Assembly: GCA_936924635.1 (NCBI GenBank)
Contig: CAKZHP010000104.1
Coordinates: 1 to 21,565 of the forward strand
Length of the DNA: 21,565 bases
Direction: 5' to 3'
From: an uncultured Propionibacteriaceae bacterium
GTDB lineage: Bacteria; Actinomycetota; Actinomycetes; Propionibacteriales; Propionibacteriaceae
Below the pieces are notes generated by a model that was given only the letters and a program-made list of their open reading frames with translations, was not told the origin of the DNA and did not search any database. A program made the position numbers and the translations under genes. Below, one piece after another: positions 15,162 through 21,565 of the stretch; the first letter of the stretch is position 1; the number at the start of each line of letters is the position of its first letter.

Positions 15162-15997
15162 CCCCGCGGCCCCCGGCTGCCGAGGATCTGGCGCACCGTG
15201 CCGAAGATGCCCAGGCCGCCGAACAGGAGGAACATCGCTCCGTTCGGGAGCACGCTCGCCATGAAGTCGGTGTCCAGCATGATGCTCACGGTGGTGCCGA
15301 GCGATCCCGTCCTCCCGTACAGGGAGAAACCGACCGTGAACAGCCACGCGCCGATCAGGCCGGCGACCAGCAGCACCACGAGCGGCACCGCTCCCTTGCG
15401 GGCCGGGGTGCCGGCACCCCACCGGTAGAGGTACGTGCCGCCCCAGGCCATGCCGTACGCGATGATCGACAGGATGAAACCGGCCTGGTACAGCGCGGCC
15501 GAGACGCCGGCGCCGACGACGATCGCGACCAGCGCCAGCAGCAGGCCGCGTCCCACGTTCTCCCGGCGCGGCGCGGTGGGTTGTGTGTACGCGTCGTCGC
15601 TGAGCTGCGGCGGTGGGTACGCCTGGGCGCTGGGCGGGCCGTACGGGCCCTGCGGGCCGTAGTCCGGCGTGGTGCCGGGGGCTGGGGCGTTGCCGTACGC
15701 AGGAGCGCGACCGTACGTGGGGGCGGCGGGCGTGGTCGCGGGGGTGCTGCCGTGTGAGGGGGTAAACCCGTACGAGGACGCTGTGGGTGCCGACCCGTAC
15801 GACGGCGCTGCGGGGTCAGACCCGTACGGCGCACTCCCGTAGGCCGGGGCCGACCCGTACGGCGTGGAGTCCGGCTGCGTACCGCCCGGCTGACCGATCG
15901 GCGACGGGGTGTACGACCCGTACGTCGGCTGCCCCTCCGGCGCGCCGAACGACGGCCCCGACCCTGGGCGGCCTAGTCCTTCAGGTGGCTGCGTCAT
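15158..15997 (-). CDS. Membrane protein with Tyr-Gly-Ser-Pro repeat N-terminus
   Basis: A 279-residue protein. Residues 1-145 are low complexity, rich in Pro, Gly, Ser, Tyr, with recurrent YGS(A/D)P units (about 47-83), like the disordered cytoplasmic tails common on actinobacterial membrane proteins. Residues 150-270 contain about four hydrophobic segments (151-171, 173-192, 202-225, 250-270). I recognise no functional motif. ATG 15997 was chosen because the repeats start right after it; it lies inside the 3' end of the fic gene, overlapping by 17 bp, with a GAGGGA sequence close upstream. The stop shares CTAG with the stop of the convergent nuclease gene. Likely expressed together with fic. 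Confidence 0.82.
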   Translation of the reverse strand: MTQPPEGLGRPGSGPSFGAPEGQPTYGSYTPSPIGQPGGTQPDSTPYGSAPAYGSAPYGSDPAAPSYGSAPTASSYGFTPSHGSTPATTPAAPTYGRAPAYGNAPAPGTTPDYGPQGPYGPPSAQAYPPPQLSDDAYTQPTAPRRENVGRGLLLALVAIVVGAGVSAALYQAGFILSIIAYGMAWGGTYLYRWGAGTPARKGAVPLVVLLVAGLIGAWLFTVGFSLYGRTGSLGTTVSIMLDTDFMASVLPNGAMFLLFGGLGIFGTVRQILGSRGPRG

Positions 15998-17195
15998 ATC
16001 CCTCGTTCCGTTCCAGAAGGATGCGGAGCACCCTGGGCGAATGGTACTGACGACCGTAGGAGCGCTCCCCGTACGGCTTGAGGACCCCGATTCCGACGAG
16101 CGACTCGATGAGCTTGTTCGCACCCGGTGGTTGGACCGAGAGGTAGTCAGCCGCCTGGCGAGCCGTAAAAATCGGCTGGTCGATGGCGAGATCCACCAGC
16201 CGGTGAGCGTTGGCCGACCGCAGCGGCGACTCCTGCACCTGGCGCTTTAGGTCACTCTGCACGTCGGCGAGCGCCATCATGCGCGTCGTCGCGTCGGTCG
16301 CGGAGGCAGCCAGCCCGGCTGCGAAGAACTCGACCCAACTCGACCAGTCCCCCCGAGTGGAGACTCCGAGCAAGCGCTCGTAGTACTCGAGGCGTCGGCG
16401 CTCGAACCATGGGGAGACAGAGATGCTCGGTTCGTGCAGCACACCGACCCGCAAGAGGTGCAGGACAATGAGCAGACGGCCGATGCGACCGTTGCCGTCG
16501 TGGAACGGGTGCAGGGCCTCGAACGTGTAGTGCACCATGGCAGCAGCGACCACGGGGTCGATCTCGCCTCCATGATCGTCCTGCATCCAATCGAGCAGAT
16601 CCGCTAGACCCGCCTCAAGGTGAGGACCAGGCGGAGGTGGGACATACCGGGCGTCGTGGACCGGGTGGCTCCCGGCTGCGTCGGGTCGGGAGCCGACTAC
16701 GACCTGGATGGGTCGGACGCCGAAGTCTCTGGCCCCGGCGGTGCGCACCAGCAGCTGACGCTGGAGCTCGCAGATCGCCGAGACGGTCCAGCGTCGACCT
16801 TGGTCGTTCCAGGCGAAAGCGGTGTTGGCCACCGTCAGGAAGTTCAAGACCTCCTGCATCGAGCCGTCCAAGGTGTCGCTGGCATCAGTGCTCATGACAC
16901 GAGGCAGCGGCTCGTACGTCCCTTCGAGTGCCGCCGTTGACTGGGCTTCGACCCGCAGGGAGCCGTGGCGGAAGAGCTGCGGGTTTGGCAGGCGGCGCGC
17001 TGTGGCATCAAGACCGGCGAGGGCCGCGCGGGCGTCCGCGACCCGACGGTACGCATCTCCGCTGAGATCGGGGCTCGTCGCGCCTAGAGGATGCGGCATG
17101 AAGGCCTGATGAGTCCACGGCTGTCCGTGCGCTGTGCTGCCGTGGATCGGCACAAGTTCTCCAGTAGGAGAGTTCTGGAACAGTTTGAGGTCCAC
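15981..17195 (-). CDS. Fic-domain protein, class II (predicted AMP-transferase)
   Basis: Fic enzyme that probably transfers AMP from ATP to a protein hydroxyl. The active-site motif HPFHDGNGRIGR is complete at about 229-240, with the catalytic histidine first. An N-terminal TAALEG (about 87-92) fits the (S/T)xxxE(G/N) inhibitory helix, so the enzyme is class II, self-inhibited in cis. The C-terminus (about 330-390, IFTARQAADYLSVQPPGANKLIESL) looks like a winged helix, as in Fic proteins that regulate or bind DNA. I chose GTG 17195 because TAATGT lies exactly six bases upstream (leaderless); ATG 17201 is the alternative. G+C is about 63% in three 60-bp rows I counted, against 68-82% in rows from adjacent genes, which suggests acquisition. 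Its target is unknown. Confidence 0.93.
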   Translation of the reverse strand: MDLKLFQNSPTGELVPIHGSTAHGQPWTHQAFMPHPLGATSPDLSGDAYRRVADARAALAGLDATARRLPNPQLFRHGSLRVEAQSTAALEGTYEPLPRVMSTDASDTLDGSMQEVLNFLTVANTAFAWNDQGRRWTVSAICELQRQLLVRTAGARDFGVRPIQVVVGSRPDAAGSHPVHDARYVPPPPGPHLEAGLADLLDWMQDDHGGEIDPVVAAAMVHYTFEALHPFHDGNGRIGRLLIVLHLLRVGVLHEPSISVSPWFERRRLEYYERLLGVSTRGDWSSWVEFFAAGLAASATDATTRMMALADVQSDLKRQVQESPLRSANAHRLVDLAIDQPIFTARQAADYLSVQPPGANKLIESLVGIGVLKPYGERSYGRQYHSPRVLRILLERNEGYDAAT

Positions 17196-17201
17196 ATGCA
17201 T

Positions 17202-17230
17202 ACATTACGGGCCGTTGTGGATAATTTCAC
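17202..17230 (-). promoter_or_regulatory. Candidate fic promoter
   Basis: Minus-strand GTGAAA (17230-17225), a 17-bp spacer, then TAATGT (17207-17202). The -10 matches TANNNT and the -35 matches TTGACA at four of six bases. The start site would fall at or near GTG 17195, giving a leaderless message. This AT-rich stretch is unlike the flanking DNA. Confidence 0.5.
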
Positions 17231-17239
17231 TGGTGTGAC

Positions 17240-17255
17240 TGATCCATAAGGATCA
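17240..17255. promoter_or_regulatory. Palindrome TGATCC-ATAA-GGATCA upstream of fic
   Basis: Perfect 6-bp arms around a 4-bp AT centre, ten bases upstream of the candidate fic -35 and immediately after the menA stop. Position and symmetry suggest a regulator-binding site. The fic product itself carries a winged-helix-like tail and could be the regulator. It is too AT-poor in tail and too short to be a terminator. Confidence 0.4.
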
Positions 17256-17257
17256 CT

Positions 17258-18145
17258 TCAGAGCGTTCTCCCCACCACCACCCCGGCGACCATACCCACC
17301 GCGACGGCCAGCTCTGCCAGCCCCGTCGACTTCAGCACCCCGATCAGGTCGCGTCCCGTGGCACCGCCCAGCACCGCCCGCAACGGCCCCACCAGCAGCA
17401 CCAGCCCCAGCAGCCCCAGCAGCGCCCACCAGGTCGAGGTCGCCGCGGCACCCACCACGCTGAGCGCGGCGACCGCGACCAGCACCGCGTAGAACACGCG
17501 CGTGCCGCGGTCGCCGAGCCGGGTCGCCAGGGTCCGCTTGCCGACCTCCTTGTCGCCGACGATGTCGCGCAGGTTGTTGGCGACCAGGACCGCGCAGGCC
17601 AGCACGCCGACCGCCACCGCCGCCAGCAGCGACGCCCAGGTGACACGGCCGATCAGCACGTACGTCGTTCCCGTGACCGCGACCAGCCCGAAGAACACGA
17701 ACACCATCACCTCGCCGAGCCCCGCATAGCCGTACGGGTGCTTGCCGCCGGTGTAGAACCAGGCCGCCAGCACGCAGAGCACGCCCACACCGAGCAGCCA
17801 CCAGTGCCCGGACAGGGCGACGACACCCAGACCGGCCACCGCTGCCACCCCGAACGACCCGAACGCCGCCGCCTTCACCTGCCCCGGTCTGGCCGCGCCC
17901 GAGCCCACCAGCCGCATCGGCCCCACCCGGTCAGCATCGGTGCCGCGGATGCCGTCGGAGTAGTCGTTGGCGTAGTTGACCCCCACCTGCAGGGACAGCG
18001 AGACCAGCAGGCAGAGCAGGGCGCGTACGAGGTCGACGGCCCCTGCCGCGTACCAGGCGGTGCCGGCGCCGGCCAGCACGGGCGCGACGGCGGCAGGCAG
18101 CGTACGGGGGCGGGCACCCTCCACCCACTCGGCGACGGTGGCCAC
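17258..18145 (-). CDS. menA: 1,4-dihydroxy-2-naphthoate polyprenyltransferase
   Basis: Integral membrane UbiA-family enzyme that attaches the polyprenyl chain to DHNA, giving demethylmenaquinone. The protein has 295 residues with about eight to nine hydrophobic segments. The two Asp-rich Mg-prenyl-diphosphate motifs are present: NDYSDGIRGTD at 60-70 and NNLRDIVGDKE at about 190-200, followed by KRTLATRLG. The start is GTG 18145, with GGAG upstream inside the end of menE; only three bases separate the two genes, so menE-menA is one unit. MenA of this type is standard in actinobacteria. No unusual substitutions seen. Confidence 0.96.
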   Translation of the reverse strand: MATVAEWVEGARPRTLPAAVAPVLAGAGTAWYAAGAVDLVRALLCLLVSLSLQVGVNYANDYSDGIRGTDADRVGPMRLVGSGAARPGQVKAAAFGSFGVAAVAGLGVVALSGHWWLLGVGVLCVLAAWFYTGGKHPYGYAGLGEVMVFVFFGLVAVTGTTYVLIGRVTWASLLAAVAVGVLACAVLVANNLRDIVGDKEVGKRTLATRLGDRGTRVFYAVLVAVAALSVVGAAATSTWWALLGLLGLVLLVGPLRAVLGGATGRDLIGVLKSTGLAELAVAVGMVAGVVVGRTL

Positions 18146-18148
18146 GGG

Positions 18149-19246
18149 TCAGCGCTCCCAGCCGGACGCGATGGCCTGGCGGTCGATCTTGCCCGAGGAC
18201 GTCCGGGGCAGCTCGCCCACCTGACGCAGCTCCGCCGGTCGCGCGCCCGTGCCCACGAGACCTTCGAGGCGCTCGTGCACCTGCTCCAGCGTGAGGTCGT
18301 CGGTGGTCACCGCCACCACCTGCTGCCCCCAGCGCGGGTGCGGCACGCTCAGCACCGCCACCACGTCAGGCCCGCAGGTCGCGTCGACGATGCGCTGCAG
18401 CGCGGCCAGGTCGACGTTCACCCCGCCTGAGACCACCACGTCGTCGCTCCGGCCCCGCACGACCAGCCGGTCGCGGTCCCACTCGCCGAGGTCAGAGGTG
18501 CGGAAGGTGCGGCCGTCCAGCACCCGGCGTGTCTCCTCCGGGTCGAGCCGGTAGCCGGAGAACACCGTGGGGCTGGTGATCGACAGCTGGCCGCCGGCCG
18601 CCACGTCGACCCGGACGCCGTCGAGCGGCACCCCGTCGTACACGACGCCGCCGCAGGTCTCGCTCATGCCGTACGTGGTGACCACCGCGATCCCGGCGTC
18701 GCGCGCGGCGGAGAGCTGGTCGCCAGCGACGGCCGCCCCGCCCACGAGGACCGCGTCGAAGCGGCGCATGGCCTCGGTGAGGTCCCGGTCACCGAGCACG
18801 CGGTAGAGCTGGGCCGGCACGACCGAGATGTACGCAGGGGTGCCGGCGTCCAGCGCCGGCAGCTCGTCCAGACCCGGGCTGACCACGACCGGCTCGGTGC
18901 CCGCGACGACGGCCCGGGCGAGGCACATCAGCCCCGCGACGTAGTGGGTCGGCAACGGGCAGACCCAGGTTCCCGGGCCACCGAGGCGGGCGTGGGTGGC
19001 GGTGACGGCGGCGCGGATCGCCTCCCGCGACAGCACTACCCCTCGCGGCGTACCGGTGGACCCGCTGGTCGCGACGACGACCGCGGCGTCGGCCTCGGTC
19101 ACCGGCTCCTCGGGTCGCAGGGCACCGACGAGCCGCGCCACCTCGACCTCCGCGTCGGGCATCGGCGCGATCGGCGGGTCTCCGGCCATCACGCCGCGCA
19201 GCGCGTCGAGCACCCCCTCGCGGGGGACGAGTCGCAGGCCTGGCAC
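18149..19246 (-). CDS. menE: o-Succinylbenzoate-CoA ligase
   Basis: Adenylate-forming enzyme that activates o-succinylbenzoate to its CoA thioester. The 365-residue protein is shorter than generic acyl-CoA synthetases, as expected for actinobacterial MenE. Motifs are the P-loop TSGSTGTPRG (60-69), TYGMSETCGG (191-200), TSDLGEWD (250-257), the hinge RGRSDDVVVSGGVNVD (264-279), and the catalytic lysine K353 in PRTSSGKIDR. The start is GTG 19246, seven bases downstream of TACGAT, so it is probably leaderless. It is followed by menA after three bases. Confidence 0.94.
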   Translation of the reverse strand: MPGLRLVPREGVLDALRGVMAGDPPIAPMPDAEVEVARLVGALRPEEPVTEADAAVVVATSGSTGTPRGVVLSREAIRAAVTATHARLGGPGTWVCPLPTHYVAGLMCLARAVVAGTEPVVVSPGLDELPALDAGTPAYISVVPAQLYRVLGDRDLTEAMRRFDAVLVGGAAVAGDQLSAARDAGIAVVTTYGMSETCGGVVYDGVPLDGVRVDVAAGGQLSITSPTVFSGYRLDPEETRRVLDGRTFRTSDLGEWDRDRLVVRGRSDDVVVSGGVNVDLAALQRIVDATCGPDVVAVLSVPHPRWGQQVVAVTTDDLTLEQVHERLEGLVGTGARPAELRQVGELPRTSSGKIDRQAIASGWER

Positions 19247-19253
19247 GAAGGGG

Positions 19254-19259
19254 ATCGTA
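19254..19259 (-). promoter_or_regulatory. Candidate -10 element of menE-menA
   Basis: Minus-strand TACGAT, seven bases, then the GTG start of menE. It fits TANNNT leaderless promoters. No clear -35 was found. Two GC-rich hairpins lie upstream, between it and the glycosyltransferase gene. Confidence 0.5.
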
Positions 19260-19283
19260 CGCGGTCAGGGCCTGGCGGCCGAC

Positions 19284-19312
19284 CGGCGGATCCGCCGCCC
19301 GGGTGCCCCGGG
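19284..19312 (-). terminator. Possible terminator after the glycosyltransferase gene
   Basis: Two adjacent GC hairpins lie 14-42 bases beyond the glycosyltransferase stop: CCCGGG-TGC-CCCGGG (plus strand, 19298-19312) and the perfect palindrome CGGCGGATCCGCCG (19284-19297). There is no U-run, so termination is uncertain; they could also be incidental in GC-rich DNA. Confidence 0.3.
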
Positions 19313-19325
19313 GCTCGGTGCCGGG

Positions 19326-20558
19326 TCAGCGCCGGGCGCCGTGCGCCGCCAGCGCCGTCAGCAGCGTCGCGGAGCGGTCGGCGGCGTCGTACGCGTCGTT
19401 CTCCGCTGCGAGCCGGGCCGAGGCGTCCCTCCGTTCCACCGAGGTCATCACCCGTGCCACCGCCCTCCGCAGCAGCCAGGCCGGGGGCCGGGTGAGCCGG
19501 ATGCTGGCGCCGACGCCCGCCCAGGCGACGCGGGCGCCGATGTCGGGCTTCTCCTCCGACCCGCCGGCCTGCACGACCGGCACCCCGGCAGCCAGGGCGA
19601 GGGTGACGCCGGTGTAGCCGCCGTTGGTCACGAACAGGTCCGCCTCGGCGAGAGCGTCCTCGTAGTCCACGCGCTCCATGGCGGTGACCCGCCCAGGCCA
19701 GCGGTTCCACCCGCCGTCGGCAGCCCCCGCGACGAGCACGTCGAAGCCCTCGGCGACGAGGGCGCGGCAGGCGGGGTGCACCAGCTCGGTGACGTCGGGC
19801 CGCAGCGCCCCCTGCGTCACCAGGGCCAGCGGGCGTTCGCGTGGTCGGCGCAGGGCCTCGGGAACCTCAGGGCCGTAGGCCCTGCCCGGCCCCAGCGCCC
19901 CCACGAACCGGACGTGACCGGGCAGCGGGTCGCGCGGGTACTCGAACCCCGGGGTGCAGCCCTGCAGGTGCAGCACGGGTGAGAGCGTCGCGTCACGGAT
20001 AGATGACACCGGCGCCAGCCCGTGCTGCTGGCGCAGCTGGTTGAGCGCCGCCACCGGGGCCGCGAACAGCACCCGGTCGATGACGGCCTGGACCCGGCGG
20101 TTGCGGCCCTCGCCGCGCGGGCCGGCCATCGGGGCCAGGCCGGTGCCGAACGGCGGTGTGCTCTCGTCCCACCACAGAAGCGGCCCGTCGCCGACCGTGG
20201 CCCAGGGCACACCGTGCAGAGCAGCGTGGATCCCGGCGGCTGGCAGCAGGGTGTCGGAGACCACGAAGTCCACCCCGCCCAGGCCCGCCAGGTCGCGCAT
20301 CTGGTCGGGCACCTGGCCCACCACCTGCTCGCGGTAGAGGCTGCGGACGCGCGCGAGCCCCGTCCCTCGGTGCCACGCGGCCGGACCCGTCGACGGCACC
20401 ACGTGCTTGGCGCCGCACCGCGCCACGTGACCGGCGAACCCGGCATCGGCGTACCAGAGCACCCGGTGCCCTGCGCCGACCAGCCCGGTGACAATTTTCG
20501 TGGCGTTCAGCGTGTGGGCAGGGATGGGGGTGCTGGCCACCAGCACGGTGAGGCTCAC
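19326..20558 (-). CDS. GT-B glycosyltransferase, probable carotenoid glycosyltransferase (CrtX-like)
   Basis: A 410-residue UGT/MGT-type (GT1-like) enzyme. The N-terminal domain has the VLVAST.PIPAH pattern with H15 as the likely catalytic base; SDTLLPAAG and WATVGDGP follow. The C-terminal donor domain reads ALVTQG, AGAADGGW and FVTNGGYTGVTLALAAGVPVV. The usual HGG donor-binding histidine is Asn (N312), an uncommon change. GTG 20558 overlaps the stop of the crtY-like gene (GTGA), so the two are coupled, and glucosylation of a hydroxylated carotenoid is the best guess. Function as a sterol or macrolide glycosyltransferase is possible but lacks support here. Confidence 0.85.
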   Translation of the reverse strand: MSLTVLVASTPIPAHTLNATKIVTGLVGAGHRVLWYADAGFAGHVARCGAKHVVPSTGPAAWHRGTGLARVRSLYREQVVGQVPDQMRDLAGLGGVDFVVSDTLLPAAGIHAALHGVPWATVGDGPLLWWDESTPPFGTGLAPMAGPRGEGRNRRVQAVIDRVLFAAPVAALNQLRQQHGLAPVSSIRDATLSPVLHLQGCTPGFEYPRDPLPGHVRFVGALGPGRAYGPEVPEALRRPRERPLALVTQGALRPDVTELVHPACRALVAEGFDVLVAGAADGGWNRWPGRVTAMERVDYEDALAEADLFVTNGGYTGVTLALAAGVPVVQAGGSEEKPDIGARVAWAGVGASIRLTRPPAWLLRRAVARVMTSVERRDASARLAAENDAYDAADRSATLLTALAAHGARR

Positions 20559-21565
20559 CGGGCGGCCGTGGCTCTCACCAGGGCCGCCTTGCCCCGCAGC
20601 GGCATCCGGGCCCACTGCACGGTCATGGCGGCCAGCTGGGCGGGCACGGGGGCGTCGGCGTCCAGCACCGCGGCCTGCTGAGCGGGCGACAGCTGAGCGA
20701 ACCCGTCGAACAGGCTCACCACGTCGTCGCCCGGGAGTCGCAGGACGGCCCCGAGGGCGACCCGGCGCGTCCAGGCGGGGGCGTCCGGGAGCGAGCCGAC
20801 CTGGTCCTCGGCGACGGCCGTCACCCACCCGTCGACGGCCGCCAGCGACGCGAACGCCGAGTAGCCGCTGATGGGGTTCAGCTGCGCTCCGGCGGCACCG
20901 AACCGGGGGACGACCGCGGGGGCGATGCGCCGCAGCGGGATCCGTACGTGCTCGACGGGGCGGCCCTCCAGAGCCGCCGGCGCGACCCCCAGATGATCGA
21001 GCCGCCGCAGCAGCCGCTGCCGCAGCTCGGCGTCGGCCAGCGGCGGGTCGGCCGCCAGCGCGGTCTCCTCCAGCAGCACGCCACCGGCCACCGGGATGGC
21101 GTACAGGAACGTCGGCACCCGCCCACCCCACCGTGGCGACCCGTCGAACGGTCGCCAGTCCATGAGCACGGCCTGCGCGCCGTCGAGCGCCGGCCCTGCG
21201 GCGTGGGCGTCGACCACGACCCCGTACGCGGTCTGGGCTGCCCCACCGCCGCGGTGCCCGGCCGGCCCCACCCCGCGCGCGTCGACCACCACCCGCGCGC
21301 GGCGCCGAAGGTCCCGCAGCCCGGCGTCGTGCACCAGGCCCTGCTCGACCGTGACCCCGTCGAGCGGCAACGCCTGCTGCAGGGCAGCGTTGTCGAGCAC
21401 CAGGTAGTCGTCGCGCAGCGGGCGCGTCGAGGGCGTCCGCAGCACCGGGCGCGAGCGCGACGCGACCACGTCGTCACCCAGCCACGGCGGCAGCTGTCGC
21501 GCCCAGCCGCTCAGCGTCTGCGGCCACACCCGGCCCGGATGGGGGTCGATCGCCCGCACGGCCAG
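20555..21565 (-). CDS. crtY: CrtY-type lycopene cyclase, 5'-truncated
   Basis: FAD-dependent enzyme that cyclises the ends of lycopene. At least 336 codons are present; the frame is open at the window end, so the N-terminal GxGxxG FAD motif is missing from view. Visible family features are VVVDARGVGP, MDWRPFD, YAIPVAGGVLLEETALA (with the LLEET catalytic region), IPLRRIAP and the LNPISGYSAFASLA segment. The order cyclase then glycosyltransferase with a GTGA overlap is a carotenoid-modification unit. I cannot tell beta- from other end-group specificity. Confidence 0.85.
   Translation of the reverse strand: MAVRAIDPHPGRVWPQTLSGWARQLPPWLGDDVVASRSRPVLRTPSTRPLRDDYLVLDNAALQQALPLDGVTVEQGLVHDAGLRDLRRRARVVVDARGVGPAGHRGGGAAQTAYGVVVDAHAAGPALDGAQAVLMDWRPFDGSPRWGGRVPTFLYAIPVAGGVLLEETALAADPPLADAELRQRLLRRLDHLGVAPAALEGRPVEHVRIPLRRIAPAVVPRFGAAGAQLNPISGYSAFASLAAVDGWVTAVAEDQVGSLPDAPAWTRRVALGAVLRLPGDDVVSLFDGFAQLSPAQQAAVLDADAPVPAQLAAMTVQWARMPLRGKAALVRATAAR

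Noticed and set aside
13299..15422. 707-aa open frame opposite the TM0106-type nuclease
   Set aside because: Antisense shadow of a gene with clear motifs.

Overview
The window is high-GC, gene-dense DNA from an actinobacterium, most likely Propionibacteriales/Nocardioidaceae-like. That placement is inferred from menaquinone genes beside a nuo operon, many GTG starts, TANNNT-type -10 motifs placed for leaderless transcripts, and ATGA/GTGA stop-start overlaps. It was assigned without any database search. Bases 1-15 are residual Illumina adapter, so position 1 is a contig end and the first gene is cut there.

Layout. Bases 16-3892 (minus strand) hold the start of a complex I operon, read nuoA-nuoB-nuoC-nuoD-nuoE, preceded by a geranylgeranyl-reductase-family flavoprotein (3957-5267) that probably saturates the menaquinone side chain. 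Bases 5447-6301 (plus) hold a small basic protein with a zinc-deaminase signature followed by a small acidic protein, which I read as a deaminase toxin and its immunity protein. A DUF1905 protein follows. Bases 6758-8546 (minus) carry a LysE-type exporter and a DapC-like aminotransferase, and 8762-11151 (minus) an ABC ATPase with a large membrane partner. Bases 11387-12355 hold an AbiEi-like/DUF559-like gene bracketed by two homologous 80-bp palindromic repeats and other short repeats. Bases 12730-15161 (plus) carry menG coupled to a TM0106-type RecB-like nuclease. Bases 15158-17195 (minus) carry a repeat-rich membrane protein and a Fic enzyme of lower G+C. Bases 17258-19246 (minus) carry menE-menA. 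Bases 19326-21565 (minus) carry a CrtX-like glycosyltransferase and a 5'-truncated crtY lycopene cyclase.

How it fits together. The core theme is the respiratory quinone pool: MenE activates o-succinylbenzoate, MenA prenylates dihydroxynaphthoate, MenG methylates demethylmenaquinone, the reductase hydrogenates the tail, and complex I reduces the finished quinone. Carotenoid cyclisation and glycosylation genes lie next to it. Between these core genes are accessory genes: the deaminase/immunity pair, the AbiEi-like gene with its repeats, and Fic. The deaminase pair and the repeat-flanked AbiEi-like segment are the most interesting parts. Plain ribosomal or transfer RNA genes, CRISPR arrays and insertion sequences were not seen.
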